Below are positions 4,868 to 10,990 of a stretch of 10,990 bases of DNA, in pieces (within the stretch, counting starts at the first letter, position 1; each line of letters begins with the position of its first letter). The DNA comes from Thermogutta sp. (lineage in GTDB: Bacteria > Planctomycetota > Planctomycetia > Pirellulales > Thermoguttaceae), in assembly GCF_014359955.1 (NCBI RefSeq), contig NZ_JACIYL010000058.1:1-10990 (forward strand). The letters are read 5' to 3'. The position numbers and the translations under genes were made by a program. A model generated the notes under the pieces. The model saw only the letters and a program-made list of their open reading frames with translations. It searched no databases and was not told the DNA's origin.

Positions 4868-7228
4868 TCAAAATCCCAGATAACGATGCAGAAACTGGAA
4901 GGTTCCCACTCCATGGATTGTGTGTGGGCCCACAAACCACTCGATTTCTGTTTTGTCCGTCAGCCCCAAGAGTGCCTCGTAGAGGAATCGCACCTTGGCA
5001 TATTCGTAGGCGACCCGCTCATCCGGTGCGACACCGTCGAAATGACCCCGTTCCACCATAAACGGGCGTGGAGCAATGAGCGTCGCCATTTCGGCGTAGT
5101 TAAAGGTTTCCCCCAGGTCGAATTCGAAAATCTCGTATTCTCCAGTGAAAACGTAACTGTACTGGCTCCGGGTTGAGGCGTTCTTCCAGACCCAATCATT
5201 AAAATCGGCAGAACAGATGGAGAGACAGTACTGGGGCACCAGCGGCGGCACGCGCATGGCTGTCTTGCCCCCGTAAGACAGCCCGTAGAACGCAATCCGA
5301 GCGGGGTCAACAAAGTCCAGAGTACTGAGCCAGTTCACGATCTGCTGATGCTGGGGCACGATGATAGAAAAAAGCGTCTTTCCGAGTGGGTTTGCCTTCC
5401 GCTGAAGGGTGCGGAATCGGTCGCCAAAGATGTAGGGATTTTGCGGAGCAAATACGATGAATCCCTGTTCGGCAAGCCGTGCGGCAAAGTTGTGATAGGC
5501 ACGGTGGTCTCCCTGGATCGTATCTTGGGGACGCCCTTCTAGCCCGTGCTGGCAAACCACCACGGGGCGCCGCTCTCCCGGCCTGATGTCCTTCGGTACG
5601 AGGAGAATCCCATACGCAAACACGCCGTCGAATACATCCAGGACAACTTCGTACCCGGTCCATTTTGGTTCGTCGTAGACCCGTCGTGACCGTGGATGGG
5701 GATCGCCCAGCGGAATGTCGATCCGACCGATCACCTCCTCGTAAAAGTATTCGCGGTACCACTCCACAGTTTCTGTGAATCTGGCGAGAGAGCTCGTGTC
5801 CAGACGTGACCAAAACTGCCGACGGACGTCGGAACTTTGCTCCAGAAATGTTTGAATATGTCGGTCGAGTTCCTCGATTTGACGCTGCACACGATCGCTT
5901 TGCCAGGGATTTTCCCGCCGCCATTGCGGTCCCTGTGCGACCGCACTGACATCGCTGTTGGGGTCCAGCATATGCAGGAAGGTCTTCAAACAGGCTTCCG
6001 AGCCATACGGACCTCGGCCATCTCCACTCGTTACCAACGTGAGATGGCTGGAGAGATGGGCCAGTTTCAGCGAGTTGTCAGCCCGAGCAACCTCGGACTG
6101 AACGGCCTCCAACTGGGGTGTGGATAAACTTCCCGGTGCTCCGCCCAATCCTTTTGGAACAGTAATTTCGGGACCACGGGCGGCCTCCACAATGAGGGGC
6201 CGCGGATACATCAGGAGGCTGATTTCGGCACACCCAAAATCCTTGAGCAGGGAGAAAACATTGCGATCGACCGGCTCCGACCAAGTGGCTTCGCGGGGTC
6301 CGTAAAAACCGCTGACGGCGGCTACCCGGATCCGATCATCCAGGGCTGAGGCGTACAGGGCCAGCATGCCGCCTTCCCCCCAACCTATGACCCCGACGGT
6401 CGGTTTCGTTGCCGTGTCGCCCTGTGCAGCGAAGCAATCCACCGCAGCGAGGATTTTTTGAACCTCGTACCCGATGATATGCCTGCCCAGTTCGTAGGCA
6501 GGACGATACAGATATTCGCGGTGGGTCAGCGAGACATTTCTGCGCTTGGCGATTTCCCGAGGAATGAGTTGCGGTACTAGCACGGTGCAACCGCTCTCGA
6601 CGAGCCGCCGGGCAAACTGGGATTCTGGAGCCACGTCCGGTGACAGGCCTGCAAGCGCCTCGGGAGAAACATCGGCATCCGGAATCGCGATGACCGCGGC
6701 ACGCGAGCCATTGCTCCGCGGTACCAAGAGAAGTCCCTCCCCTGTGACGTCGGAGAAAACGTTCCAGCGCACCGCGTAAATATCGTATGTCGGCCCACTG
6801 GCCAGAACGGGATCCCGGCCCGCCAAGGCAAGAATGGACAGCCGCGGCGACGCGACTCGGGGATCCCTCACGCCAAGGATCTTGGCCAGTCGGGCCCTTC
6901 GCGACGTGATCCACTCTTCGGGCCATTGGCCGGATTTGAATTGTTCTTTCCAAACCTGGTTTCGGCGGGCAACCGTCCGTGCAGTTTCCCTGTCGAGAAA
7001 CTGATCGATCGCATCAATCATTTGCGAGGCCGGGTCGCCCTCCATAGTAAGCGGGGCCGTCCCCTGTAACGACGTCACAACGTCACCAGCTCCCCGGCCA
7101 GGCTCCGCCAGAGCGGCCCCCGCTCCGACTGCAATTCCGAGAATGACCAAGCCCCCGAGTACAGTACGGACGATGCCCACTTTTCCAGCCGGACACATAT
7201 GTTCCCGTTGCAACTTTTGGCCTCTCAT
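4868..7228 (-). CDS. Exported double alpha/beta-hydrolase protein, first domain degenerate
   Basis: The product is 786 residues. A signal peptide (basic N-part, hydrophobic core about 23-41, A-L-A cleavage site near residue 41) points to export. Two alpha/beta-hydrolase units follow. The first (about 110-420) keeps the fold pattern (V-I-A-I-P-D, then V-G-V-I-G-W-G-E-G-G at 278-287), but Gly284 stands at the nucleophile position of the G-x-S-x-G elbow. The second (about 515-786) has an intact elbow G-L-S-Y-G (649-653, Ser651), a likely acid Asp731 (G-H-F-D-G-V) and a likely His772 (H-T-I-H-G). The second unit therefore should be an esterase/peptidase-like hydrolase of the acetyl-xylan-esterase/dienelactone-hydrolase type; substrate unknown. 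The ATG at 7228 has GGGAG 7 nt upstream. A TTG two codons earlier lacks proper spacing, and the internal ATG at residue 11 lacks a site. It stands alone, with 291 bp to the upstream gene on the same strand. Confidence 0.82.
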   Translation of the reverse strand: MRGQKLQREHMCPAGKVGIVRTVLGGLVILGIAVGAGAALAEPGRGAGDVVTSLQGTAPLTMEGDPASQMIDAIDQFLDRETARTVARRNQVWKEQFKSGQWPEEWITSRRARLAKILGVRDPRVASPRLSILALAGRDPVLASGPTYDIYAVRWNVFSDVTGEGLLLVPRSNGSRAAVIAIPDADVSPEALAGLSPDVAPESQFARRLVESGCTVLVPQLIPREIAKRRNVSLTHREYLYRPAYELGRHIIGYEVQKILAAVDCFAAQGDTATKPTVGVIGWGEGGMLALYASALDDRIRVAAVSGFYGPREATWSEPVDRNVFSLLKDFGCAEISLLMYPRPLIVEAARGPEITVPKGLGGAPGSLSTPQLEAVQSEVARADNSLKLAHLSSHLTLVTSGDGRGPYGSEACLKTFLHMLDPNSDVSAVAQGPQWRRENPWQSDRVQRQIEELDRHIQTFLEQSSDVRRQFWSRLDTSSLARFTETVEWYREYFYEEVIGRIDIPLGDPHPRSRRVYDEPKWTGYEVVLDVFDGVFAYGILLVPKDIRPGERRPVVVCQHGLEGRPQDTIQGDHRAYHNFAARLAEQGFIVFAPQNPYIFGDRFRTLQRKANPLGKTLFSIIVPQHQQIVNWLSTLDFVDPARIAFYGLSYGGKTAMRVPPLVPQYCLSICSADFNDWVWKNASTRSQYSYVFTGEYEIFEFDLGETFNYAEMATLIAPRPFMVERGHFDGVAPDERVAYEYAKVRFLYEALLGLTDKTEIEWFVGPHTIHGVGTFQFLHRYLGF

Positions 7229-7364
7229 GGGCAATCTCCCGAGAATTTCTCATTTTCCAGCACACCTTCAGGACTCGGACGACCCGCTGGATCGACATAC
7301 CCCTTCAGGCGATGACCGGCTGACGTTGCGGTAAATCCGGGGAGGGAAAGATCCAGCGCCCCTG

Positions 7365-7392
7365 ATTATCCGTTCCCCAAGGACCTGAACAA
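7365..7392 (-). promoter_or_regulatory. Candidate promoter of the double hydrolase gene
   Basis: On the minus strand TTGTTC (7392-7387) is followed after 16 bp by GATAAT (7370-7365, 5 of 6 to the -10 consensus). The predicted leader would be about 130 nt. The -35 matches at only 3 of 6 positions, so support is limited. Nothing else was identified in the gap 7229-7519. Confidence 0.25.
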
Positions 7393-7519
7393 GCCACCAG
7401 CAGGCAATTGCGCAGGGTGCTGCCAACCGCGGTCTCGTGAAAGCCCATGTCCGACGAAAAGGTCTCTGGGATAAAGGATTAACCTCCGCAGGCTCTGTGA
7501 GACGGGGCAATCACGGGGA

Positions 7520-8191
7520 CTACTCAGTTTGGTCTTGCTGCTCTTGTACTGCCCGATTGCCAGGCCAGAAGCGCGCAAGGTAAAGAACGGCCACAAAATC
7601 ATAGAGTCCGTGAGCCACCATAGGGACGAGCAGGTTGCCGCTCACCGCGAAAAGAACCCCGAGATAGACGCCGAGAATCGTCGTCAAGACGACATAAATT
7701 TTTGATAACGGATGAGCGAGTCCAAACAAAATCGCGGCTGCAAGAATCGCCAGAATCGTTGCAGGATCTGCCAGCGCCAACGTGTTGGGTGTTCCCAGGA
7801 GAGTCGCCAGGCCCCTTTGCACGATGCCTCGGAAAAAAGCCTCCTCTCCAATGCCCGCGACACAAGAAATCATGGCCATCTCGCCGATCGTCGCCGATCG
7901 AAACAGAGGGGCGATCATTTGGGTCATCAGAGCGCGGAGCTCTTTGAAGACGCGTCCCGGCATGTAGCGCACGACCGGCAACAGAAGCAACATCGGCAAA
8001 GTCGCCAGTGCACCTGCGCCGAGTGCGGAAAAATCCCAACGGACAACTTCCCACAGCGGCAGACGCAGCACCCAGCCCGCCACGACCGCCACCAGTCCAA
8101 TAGCACACTCAAGAAGCGTACCGTAAACAATAAGTTGGGCGGTCACAGCGCGAGAATCGGCCACCGGTTGATCTGGGTTGCGAATATCCAT
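7520..8191 (-). CDS. CPBP-family intramembrane glutamic protease (CAAX-protease-like)
   Basis: The product is 223 residues with several hydrophobic segments (about 19-43, 55-75, 103-115, 143-160, 164-184 and 186-205). The Abi/CPBP signature is complete: E-E-A-F-F-R (Glu116, Glu117, Arg121), F-G-L-A-H (Phe156, His160) and H-G-L-Y-D (His194, Asp198). These residues form the catalytic site of Rce1-like intramembrane proteases within the cytoplasmic membrane. Bacterial members have been linked to bacteriocin self-immunity, processing of membrane proteins and other roles, and the sequence does not say which applies. The ATG at 8191 is preceded by AAGGAA about 6 nt upstream, and the longer open frame (from 8278) adds 29 residues without family likeness. 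No bacteriocin or peptide gene is evident beside it. It shares direction with the downstream hydrolase gene, but the 291-bp gap argues against a tight operon. Confidence 0.88.
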   Translation of the reverse strand: MDIRNPDQPVADSRAVTAQLIVYGTLLECAIGLVAVVAGWVLRLPLWEVVRWDFSALGAGALATLPMLLLLPVVRYMPGRVFKELRALMTQMIAPLFRSATIGEMAMISCVAGIGEEAFFRGIVQRGLATLLGTPNTLALADPATILAILAAAILFGLAHPLSKIYVVLTTILGVYLGVLFAVSGNLLVPMVAHGLYDFVAVLYLARFWPGNRAVQEQQDQTE

Positions 8192-8347
8192 GGTTGTTCC
8201 TTTGAAGAAACTCTCGGTGTGATACGAACCAGTTCCATTGGTCAGGCGTGGCCTGCAGCACCCCGAAATAGGGACCACACCACGATCGGCGGCAAACTGT
8301 CAATGGTAGAACCAAATCGAGTCGCTCGCTAGATTCGAGGGGGACAC

Positions 8348-8353
8348 TATAAT
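8348..8353 (+). promoter_or_regulatory. Perfect -10 hexamer upstream of the chimeric exported gene
   Basis: TATAAT matches the -10 consensus exactly, about 140 bp before the ATG at 8497. At 17 bp upstream there is only CTCGCT, so no convincing -35 exists. It lies in the 305-bp gap between divergent genes (8192-8496), which otherwise holds nothing I can identify. Confidence 0.3.
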
Positions 8354-8496
8354 CCTCGTTTGCCCGGGACAGTATACGCCGGTCTGCATTGCGTCGCGCG
8401 CGTGGTGGCCCGGAGCCAGTCAACCACTTTCAATACTTGCTAAGAACGTTCATTTTTCGCCAACAGGATGTCACCGTTGCTGGAGGAGTTCGCCTC

Positions 8497-8997
8497 ATGT
8501 TGAAGGGTCCTCTTCTGTTGTGGATAGGTGCGCTGACGCTGATAGTGGCGACGCCGTGGCAGGGCTGGGCCGATAAACCGTTTGAGTGGGCGCCGGCTCA
8601 GCCCGAGGAAGTCGGTCTCTCATCAGAACGGCTTCGAAGGCTCAGCGAGGGTACGGTTTTCCGGCATCCGAGTCATTGCTGGCGTTCAGGAATCACCTAC
8701 AACCCCGCATTGAAGCGATACGTGTGGTTTCATGTGTATCCCAAACAGACGAGGGGAGACGGCGCCCCGGTGGTAGGAGGCTGTGGTGTTTATGATGCCC
8801 CAGAGCCCTGGGGCCCGTGGACCACCGTGTTCCATACCGAGCAGTGGGACATGGATCCCGGCGAAAGCGGCTGCTTTCCCACCCAGTGGATGGACCGAAC
8901 GGGAAAGAGCATGTGGCTGGTCTTCTCGGGCGAAGACTCATTCAGTGTCCGTCGCGTGGATATCATACTCCACAAGTCAGACGACGGTCCCAGGTGA
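8497..8997 (+). CDS. Short exported protein, apparent chimera of two gene ends
   Basis: The product is 166 residues. It starts with a signal peptide (hydrophobic core about 4-20, cleavage near W-A-D at 24-26). Residues 34-50 (A-Q-P-E-E-V-G-L-S-S-E-R-L) look like the first helix of beta-lactamase-family serine hydrolases, which normally continue for hundreds of residues with an S-x-x-K motif that is absent here. From about residue 55 the sequence changes to what looks like the C-terminal part of a secreted beta-propeller-like/DUF4185-type protein: G-I-T-Y-N-P-A-L-K-R-Y, then Y-D-A-P-E-P-W-G-P-W and W-L-V-F-S-G-E-D. The ATG at 8497 has a strong GGAGGAG (8482-8488) 8 nt upstream. Both parent domains are incomplete, so enzymatic activity is doubtful. 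It may be a deletion-fusion remnant that is still transcribed and translated. An alternative is an intact small protein of an unfamiliar family. Confidence 0.6.
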   Translation: MLKGPLLLWIGALTLIVATPWQGWADKPFEWAPAQPEEVGLSSERLRRLSEGTVFRHPSHCWRSGITYNPALKRYVWFHVYPKQTRGDGAPVVGGCGVYDAPEPWGPWTTVFHTEQWDMDPGESGCFPTQWMDRTGKSMWLVFSGEDSFSVRRVDIILHKSDDGPR

Positions 8998-9119
8998 GAC
9001 AACCTGGTCCCCGGGATGAACTGCCAGGATGAGAAAGCTCTCGGGTCCAACGAAAGAAGTGAAACATTTACCGCCTTAGACGGTGGATACAAATGGGCGA
9101 TGCGCGGAATCGCGGTTCG

Positions 9120-9148
9120 TTGACGAGTGATCAAATAAGAGGTAAACT
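9120..9148 (+). promoter_or_regulatory. Candidate sigma70-type promoter of ppdK
   Basis: TTGACG (9120-9125, 5 of 6 to the -35 consensus) is followed after exactly 17 bp by TAAACT (9143-9148, 4 of 6 to the -10 consensus). Transcription would start near 9155, leaving a leader of about 125 nt before the ATG at 9281. Nothing else was recognised in the 283-bp gap 8998-9280. Confidence 0.5.
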
Positions 9149-9280
9149 ACGTAATTCTTTTAGTGCGAAAAGTCGCTCTGTTTGGGCACAGTGAAGCAGG
9201 AAGGCGGGCGCAGCGTTTCACACACAAACCGCCCGATAGATCAAGTTTTTGTCAGAGGAAATTGTCAAGGAGTGTTCACA

Positions 9281-10990
9281 ATGACGCAAGCACAGAAGTA
9301 TGTGTACTTTTTTGGACCGGAGGGGACCGAAGGGAATGCCTCGATGGTGAATTTGCTGGGCGGCAAGGGCGCCAACCTCGCCGAAATGGCGGGCCATCCC
9401 GACCTGCGACTTCCCGTGCCGGCTGGGTTCACCATCACCACAGAAGTGTGCACCTATTTTATGCAGCACGGGGGCCAGTATCCTCCGGGCTTGAAGGAGC
9501 AGGTGGAGGAGGCACTTCGAAAAGTCGAAAAGGCGATGGGAATGAAGTTCGGAGATCCGGAAAATCCCCTTCTGGTCTCCTGCCGATCGGGTGCCCGTCG
9601 GTCCATGCCGGGAATGATGGAAACGGTGCTCAACGTCGGTTTGTGCAGCAAGACCATTCCCGGACTCATCAAAAAGACAAACAACCCGCGATTTGTGTAC
9701 GACGCCTATCGGCGGCTCATCATGATGTATTCCGATGTGGTCATGGAAAAGGCCGAGGGAATCGAGCCACCCGAAGGAATGGGAATCCGCATCCAGCTCG
9801 AGCGGATGATGGAAGAGCTCAAGCACAAGAAAGGCTATGAGAAGGACACGGATCTGACGGCGGAAGATCTCCAACAGCTTTGTGAAGCTTTCAAGGCCAA
9901 GGTCAAGGAAGTCCTCGGCAAGCCGTTCCCGGATGACCCCTTCGAACAACTGTGGGGCGGAATTGCCGCAGTGTTCAAGAGCTGGAACGGCAAACGGGCG
10001 GTGGCCTATCGCCGGATCGAAGGCATTCCCGATGACTGGGGAACAGCCTGCAACGTCCAAAGCATGGTCTTCGGGAACATGGGCGACACTTCGGCAACCG
10101 GGGTGGCTTTCACCCGCAACCCCGCCACCGGCGAAAACCAGTTCTACGGGGAATGGCTTCCCAACGCGCAGGGCGAAGACGTGGTGGCCGGCATCCGGAC
10201 CCCCAACCCGCTCAATAAAGCCACCAAGACGGAGCAGAACAAGCATCTGCCGTCGCTGGAAGAGGCCATGCCGGAAATTTACCAGCAGCTCCTCGATATT
10301 CGCAATCGCCTGGAGCGGCACTATAAGGACATGCAGGACATCGAGTTCACCATTCAGGAAGGCAAGCTTTACATGCTGCAGTGCCGCGTGGGCAAGCGGA
10401 CGGGAACGGCGGCTCTCAACATTGCCATGGATATGCTCAAGGAAGGTCTGATCGACGAGGAAACGGCCGTTCTCCGGGTAGCCCCCAAGCAGCTTGATGA
10501 GTTGCTCCATCCGATTGTCGATCCGAACGCCGAGAAAAAGGCCACGGCCATTGCGACCGGGTTGCCCGCCGGCCCTGGCGGAGCGTGTGGACAAATCGTC
10601 TTCACGAGTGAAGACGCGGTCGAATGGACCAAAAAAGGGAAGAAAGTCATCCTGGTTCGTGAAGAAACCAACCCCGAGGATGTCGAAGGCATGCGGGCGG
10701 CCGTGGGAATCCTCACCGCGCGCGGTGGGATGACCAGTCACGCAGCGCTGGTTGCCCGTGGGTGGGGCAAGTGCTGCATTGTTGGTGCGGGGAAAATCAA
10801 AGTCGACCCCGAAAAGAAATGCATGACTGTGGATGGCAAGACCTACAAAGAGGGCGACTGGGTCACCCTCAATGGTACGCGGGGGATCGTGTATGAGGGG
10901 CAACTCCCGCTGATCGACGCCACTGAAAATCCGCGGCTCAAAGAGTTCATGGCACTTGTTGAGAAATACCGCAAGCTCGGAGTGCGAACA
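9281..10990 (+). CDS. ppdK: Pyruvate, phosphate dikinase (N-terminal 570 codons, runs off the edge)
   Basis: The enzyme interconverts pyruvate, ATP and phosphate with phosphoenolpyruvate, AMP and pyrophosphate in the cytosol, at the glycolysis/gluconeogenesis junction. The visible 570 residues open with Y-F-F-G-P-E-G-T and G-G-K-G-A-N-L-A-E-M, the usual N-terminus of the ATP-grasp domain. They contain the C-R-S-G-A-R-R-S-M-P-G-M block (101-112), the Q-S-M-V-F-G-N-M segment with G-V-A-F-T-R-N-P-A-T-G-E, and the swivelling phosphohistidine domain with G-G-M-T-S-H-A-A, where His487 is the expected phosphate carrier. The PEP/pyruvate-binding barrel lies beyond the right edge; full family members are about 880-910 residues. 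The ATG has AAGGAG (9267-9272) 8 nt upstream. The gene is intact as far as seen, with no frameshift. Its long leader and its own promoter candidate suggest a monocistronic unit. Confidence 0.97.
   Translation, partial: MTQAQKYVYFFGPEGTEGNASMVNLLGGKGANLAEMAGHPDLRLPVPAGFTITTEVCTYFMQHGGQYPPGLKEQVEEALRKVEKAMGMKFGDPENPLLVSCRSGARRSMPGMMETVLNVGLCSKTIPGLIKKTNNPRFVYDAYRRLIMMYSDVVMEKAEGIEPPEGMGIRIQLERMMEELKHKKGYEKDTDLTAEDLQQLCEAFKAKVKEVLGKPFPDDPFEQLWGGIAAVFKSWNGKRAVAYRRIEGIPDDWGTACNVQSMVFGNMGDTSATGVAFTRNPATGENQFYGEWLPNAQGEDVVAGIRTPNPLNKATKTEQNKHLPSLEEAMPEIYQQLLDIRNRLERHYKDMQDIEFTIQEGKLYMLQCRVGKRTGTAALNIAMDMLKEGLIDEETAVLRVAPKQLDELLHPIVDPNAEKKATAIATGLPAGPGGACGQIVFTSEDAVEWTKKGKKVILVREETNPEDVEGMRAAVGILTARGGMTSHAALVARGWGKCCIVGAGKIKVDPEKKCMTVDGKTYKEGDWVTLNGTRGIVYEGQLPLIDATENPRLKEFMALVEKYRKLGVRT

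Noticed and set aside
5307..5924. 205-codon minus-strand open frame inside the double hydrolase
   Set aside because: Same-strand, different-frame shadow of the hydrolase gene. The real frame has a signal peptide and catalytic motifs.
7520..8191. CPBP protease as part of a bacteriocin immunity system
   Set aside because: No precursor peptide, transporter or maturation gene is visible nearby. CPBP proteases have many other roles.
7712..8332. 206-codon plus-strand open frame opposite the CPBP protease
   Set aside because: Polar, Gln/Arg/His-rich antisense translation without domains. The opposite strand has complete catalytic motifs.
9218..10903. 561-codon open frame on the minus strand
   Set aside because: It lies opposite the intact ppdK gene. 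Its translation shows no domain, it has no good ribosome site, and its length reflects codon bias of the real gene.
1..10990. CRISPR array, tRNA, rRNA, transposase or prophage genes
   Set aside because: No regularly spaced repeats, cloverleaf-like sequences, rRNA signatures or recombinase motifs were seen on either strand by eye.

Overview
The window looks like chromosomal DNA from a Planctomycetota bacterium, perhaps a Pirellulales/Thermogutta-type relative. This is inferred from a short MJ0042-type zinc ribbon fused to membrane helices, an FHA domain opening with the P-S-L-F-V-I-x-G style of N-terminus, very large secreted alpha/beta hydrolases, widely spaced genes with long non-coding gaps, and moderately high G+C. 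No rRNA, tRNA, CRISPR array, transposase or phage gene was seen.

Layout from left to right: (1) the 3' end of a plus-strand gene, tentatively the C-terminus of a FAD-linked oxidase; (2) a minus-strand zinc-ribbon membrane protein of unknown function; (3) a ~790 bp non-coding stretch with a REP-like palindrome and an imperfect direct repeat; (4) two tandem plus-strand TatA-family genes separated by a hairpin; (5) a convergent minus-strand FHA-GAF-histidine kinase, a cytosolic orphan sensor kinase; (6) a ~670 bp non-coding stretch with a second, weaker REP-like palindrome; (7) a minus-strand 786-residue exported protein with two alpha/beta hydrolase domains, the first lacking its nucleophile; (8) a minus-strand CPBP-family membrane protease; (9) a short plus-strand exported protein that reads as a chimera of a beta-lactamase-family N-terminus and the C-terminus of a beta-propeller-like protein; (10) the first 570 codons of pyruvate phosphate dikinase, running off the right edge.

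The genes do not form one obvious pathway. The only close same-strand pair is the two tatA genes, which should supply pore-forming subunits of the Tat export system. Their tatC partner is not in the window. The kinase has no cognate response regulator here. Hydrolase, protease and PPDK each appear to be separate transcription units. Six gene starts were set from Shine-Dalgarno spacing and family N-termini rather than from the longest open frame. The best second-look items are the chimeric exported protein, the tandem hydrolase with a dead first domain, and the two related palindromes. I did not find convincing evidence of a new multi-gene defence or mobile system.
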